Below are positions 19,801 through 20,105 of a stretch of 20,105 bases of DNA, piece after piece. Each line of letters opens with the position of its first letter. The first letter of the stretch is position 1. Position numbers and translations under genes: made by a program. Below the pieces are notes generated by a model that saw nothing but the letters and a program-made list of their open reading frames with translations, ran no database searches and had not been told where the DNA came from. The stretch comes from Ectocarpus siliculosus (taxonomy: Eukaryota; Sar; Phaeophyceae; Ectocarpales; Ectocarpaceae), in assembly GCA_000310025.1 (NCBI GenBank), contig FN649739.1, positions 3,216,751-3,236,855 of the forward strand, in the 5' to 3' direction.

Positions 19801-19850
19801 TCGAGTCCTTACCCACAGGCGAAATACTTTCAGTTCGGGGGTGTTGGGTT
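13734..19850 (+). CDS. Plastid-targeted Rieske-fold protein with two CxxC pairs (3' end incomplete)
   Basis: Exons are 13734-13834, 15664-15720, 15818-15983, 16407-16448, 16939-17046, 19136-19268 and 19819 to about 19850. All six introns are GT...CAG and every junction keeps the reading frame. The product is at least 207 residues: signal peptide 1-23, a Ser/Thr/Arg/Lys-rich transit peptide and linker 24-105, then a Rieske-like domain from about 109. In the domain, ACGRCKFPL stands where a Rieske protein has C-x-H and CPLCGAMFNLRTGEIL where it has C-x2-H. The four possible ligands are therefore C151, C154, C191 and C194, with no His. Known Rieske domains bind a [2Fe-2S] cluster with two Cys and two His, so this one may bind an all-Cys cluster, zinc, or nothing. 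I infer a thylakoid or stromal role, possibly PSB33/TEF5-like. The C-terminus is lost in poor sequence. The first ATG after an in-frame TAG at 13665 is taken as start. Confidence 0.85.
14545..14795. repeat. Inverted repeat in intron 1, MITE- or foldback-like
   Basis: The segment beginning GTGACATAAGATATCACAAC at about 14563 and continuing through CCCTGGGCCGATTTTCAAAG to about 14605 reappears reverse-complemented at about 14725-14777, with about 80% identity over at least 45 bp and weaker similarity on both sides. The arms are separated by about 120 bp. No ORF or target-site duplication is evident. Confidence 0.6.
15195..15275 (-). repeat. tRNA-like segment (possible SINE head or tRNA pseudogene)
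   Basis: On the minus strand there is a box A-like TGGGTCAGTTGGTAAGC (15257-15241), followed 25 bases later by a box B-like GGGTTCGAATC (15215-15205). This is the order and spacing of an internal RNA polymerase III promoter in a tRNA. I could not fold a good acceptor stem, D stem or T stem (only three of five T-stem pairs form), so it is not a normal tRNA gene. A tRNA-derived SINE or a decayed tRNA is more likely. It lies antisense in intron 1 of the Rieske-like gene. Confidence 0.45.
15664..15720 (+). CDS. Exon 2: transit peptide part
   Basis: Follows TTTTTTCAG. It completes the Thr codon and adds MALETPKSTMSMRKQEKN plus two bases of a Lys codon, before a GTATGA donor. Basic, Ser/Thr-containing and without a hydrophobic stretch, as expected for a transit peptide. 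Confidence 0.75.
15818..15983 (+). CDS. Exon 3: basic transit peptide and linker
   Basis: Completes Lys53 and adds 55 codons: HAVARPATRSTRSLTTMMMA, then KKNRRERRYAEAKNKK and a Ser/Gly/Gln-rich linker to KWLQ. Another frame is open over much of the exon (an Asp-rich reading), but only this frame fits both neighbouring junctions. The GTGCTG donor is weak. Confidence 0.75.
16019..16125 (+). repeat. TTG and GGT microsatellites in intron 3
   Basis: A (TTG)n run (about 16019-16051) is followed, after ATTAGGG, by a (GGT)n run (about 16087-16106) and a T8 tract. A further CAC/GAC/ATC triplet-rich stretch lies at 16211-16241. Open frames here are poly-Cys, poly-Val, poly-Asn or poly-His translations of the triplets and are not genes. 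Confidence 0.85.
16407..16448 (+). CDS. Exon 4: start of Rieske-like domain
   Basis: A 14-codon exon, VLDSTSELEPGSVK, between TCGTGCAG and a GTAAGG donor, phase 0 on both sides. The L-x-P-G-S-V-K pattern is the usual first strand region of Rieske domains. Confidence 0.75.
16939..17046 (+). CDS. Exon 5: first CxxC half-site
   Basis: 36 codons, phase 0 at both ends, from VVSGKYKGEDRVFTLAAYGG through TYYAVSEACGRCKFPL to a GTGAGC donor. The Tyr-Ala-Val-x-x-x-Cys strand matches the Rieske strand before the first ligand loop. The usual C-P-H-R-G-A-P-L is replaced by C-G-R-C-K-F-P-L, moving the second ligand by one position and changing it to Cys. Confidence 0.85.
17100..17205 (+). repeat. Small diverged tandem duplication in intron 5
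   Basis: CACCCGTGTTTCTTTCTATTGGAAGTTTGAAAATC-like sequence (from about 17102) recurs about 69 bp later from 17169 with substitutions. Only the shared words CACCCGTG and TTGGAAGTT are exact. Confidence 0.45.
17922..18954. mobile_element. 1.03-kb element with 27-bp terminal inverted repeats in intron 5
   Basis: The left end starts CAGTGTTAGGAGTTTAGATT, followed by GCGCCGC (17922-17948). The exact 27-bp reverse complement ends at 18954. Weaker similarity continues inward for about 20 bp to TACCC. The CAGTG terminus resembles hAT-type DNA transposons, but no 8-bp target duplication is visible at the borders. Inside, minus-strand frames at 18464-18111 (ending TPQVDDMLWYHQ) and 18083-17847 (FPRKGVRRCKLQTFDGKLSG) look weakly coding, yet the second runs out through the repeat. 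No transposase motif is recognised, so it is probably non-autonomous. Confidence 0.7.
19136..19268 (+). CDS. Exon 6: second CxxC half-site
   Basis: Follows CTGGGCAG and reads INGKVKLLTGGGKAEDVKPG, then VEQDPEAEIAIACPLCGAMF and NLRT plus one base of Gly203. CPLCGAMFNLRTG matches the second Rieske ligand loop, with Cys in place of His. A run of ten Gs encodes TGGG. It is in frame as read but is error-prone. The donor is GTGACC. Confidence 0.85.
19819..19850 (+). CDS. Exon 7, truncated by poor sequence
   Basis: After CCCACAG the bases GC complete Gly203 and the frame continues GEILSVRG. The joined LRTGEILS is exactly the usual Rieske continuation, which supports this acceptor. From about 19850 the homopolymer-inflated end makes the frame unreadable, so the remaining strands and any C-terminal membrane segment cannot be seen. 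Confidence 0.6.
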
Positions 19851-20105
19851 ATCCCCGCTCCCCCCCCCCCCCGGGACCCCCCCCCCCCCCCCTTTTTCCC
19901 ACCGGGGTTGGGTTTTCGGCCCTTGGGGCCCTTTTTTTTTAAAAACCCACACCTTTTTGGGGCCCCGAACCCGGGTTTTCCCTTTTTTTTTTCCCCTTTT
20001 TCTTTGGGGGGGAACCCAAAAGGGGGGGGAGATTTTTAATTTGTGGGGGGGCCAAAACCCCCCCCCCCCCCACCAGGGAAAAATTCCCCCCCTTTTGGAA
20101 AAATA
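19851..20105. other. Low-quality contig end with inflated homopolymers
   Basis: From about 19850 the sequence turns into long single-base runs (C14 and C18, T and G runs), like the opposite end of the window. It cuts off the last exon of the Rieske-like gene. Nothing here can be translated reliably. Confidence 0.85.

Overview
This looks like about 20 kb of nuclear DNA from a photosynthetic eukaryote with a secondary red-type plastid, most likely a stramenopile such as a brown alga. The main evidence is a seven-exon gene at 13734 to about 19850. Its first exon encodes a signal peptide ending Asp-Ala|Phe-Ala-Leu, the ASAFAP-like start of a bipartite plastid presequence. Other support comes from GT-AG introns of 0.1-2.1 kb, a G/C-ending codon preference in the convincing exons, many eukaryote-type repeats and no bacterial operons. 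The exact species cannot be read from the sequence.

Layout. 1-470 and about 19850-20105 are low-quality contig ends with inflated homopolymers, and nothing coding should be called there. 480-5300 has no complete gene. It holds a few exon-like fragments (1154, 3419, and 4528-5076 on the minus strand), two arrays of a 69-70 bp repeat rich in GGTACC palindromes (1590-1890 and 2420-2690), and an interstitial (CCCTAA)n tract at 4071. 5337-7186 is a foldback-type element: two inverted arms built from a tandem repeat of about 193 bp, with matching termini and a central loop. Just right of it, on the minus strand, lie one good exon (7501-7320) and one possible exon (7783-7726) of an unrecognised gene. 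7930-10410 shows nothing I can support. 10464-12073 is a two-exon plus-strand gene of unknown function (310 aa, basic N-terminus, coiled coil). 12660-13345 is an old direct duplication.

The best gene, on the plus strand, encodes a plastid-targeted Rieske-fold protein. Every exon junction keeps phase. Both usual His ligand positions lack His, and two Cys-X2-Cys pairs are present instead (C151/C154 and C191/C194). I infer a possible relation to the thylakoid PSB33/TEF5-type Rieske-like proteins, but this is not proven. Its introns carry a short inverted-repeat element, a tRNA-like (SINE-like) segment, microsatellites and a 1.03-kb element with 27-bp perfect terminal inverted repeats. Its last exon runs into the degraded contig end.

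I see no multi-gene system. The items most worth a second look are the four-Cys Rieske variant, the foldback element with its tandem arms, the 70-bp palindromic arrays and the intronic transposon.
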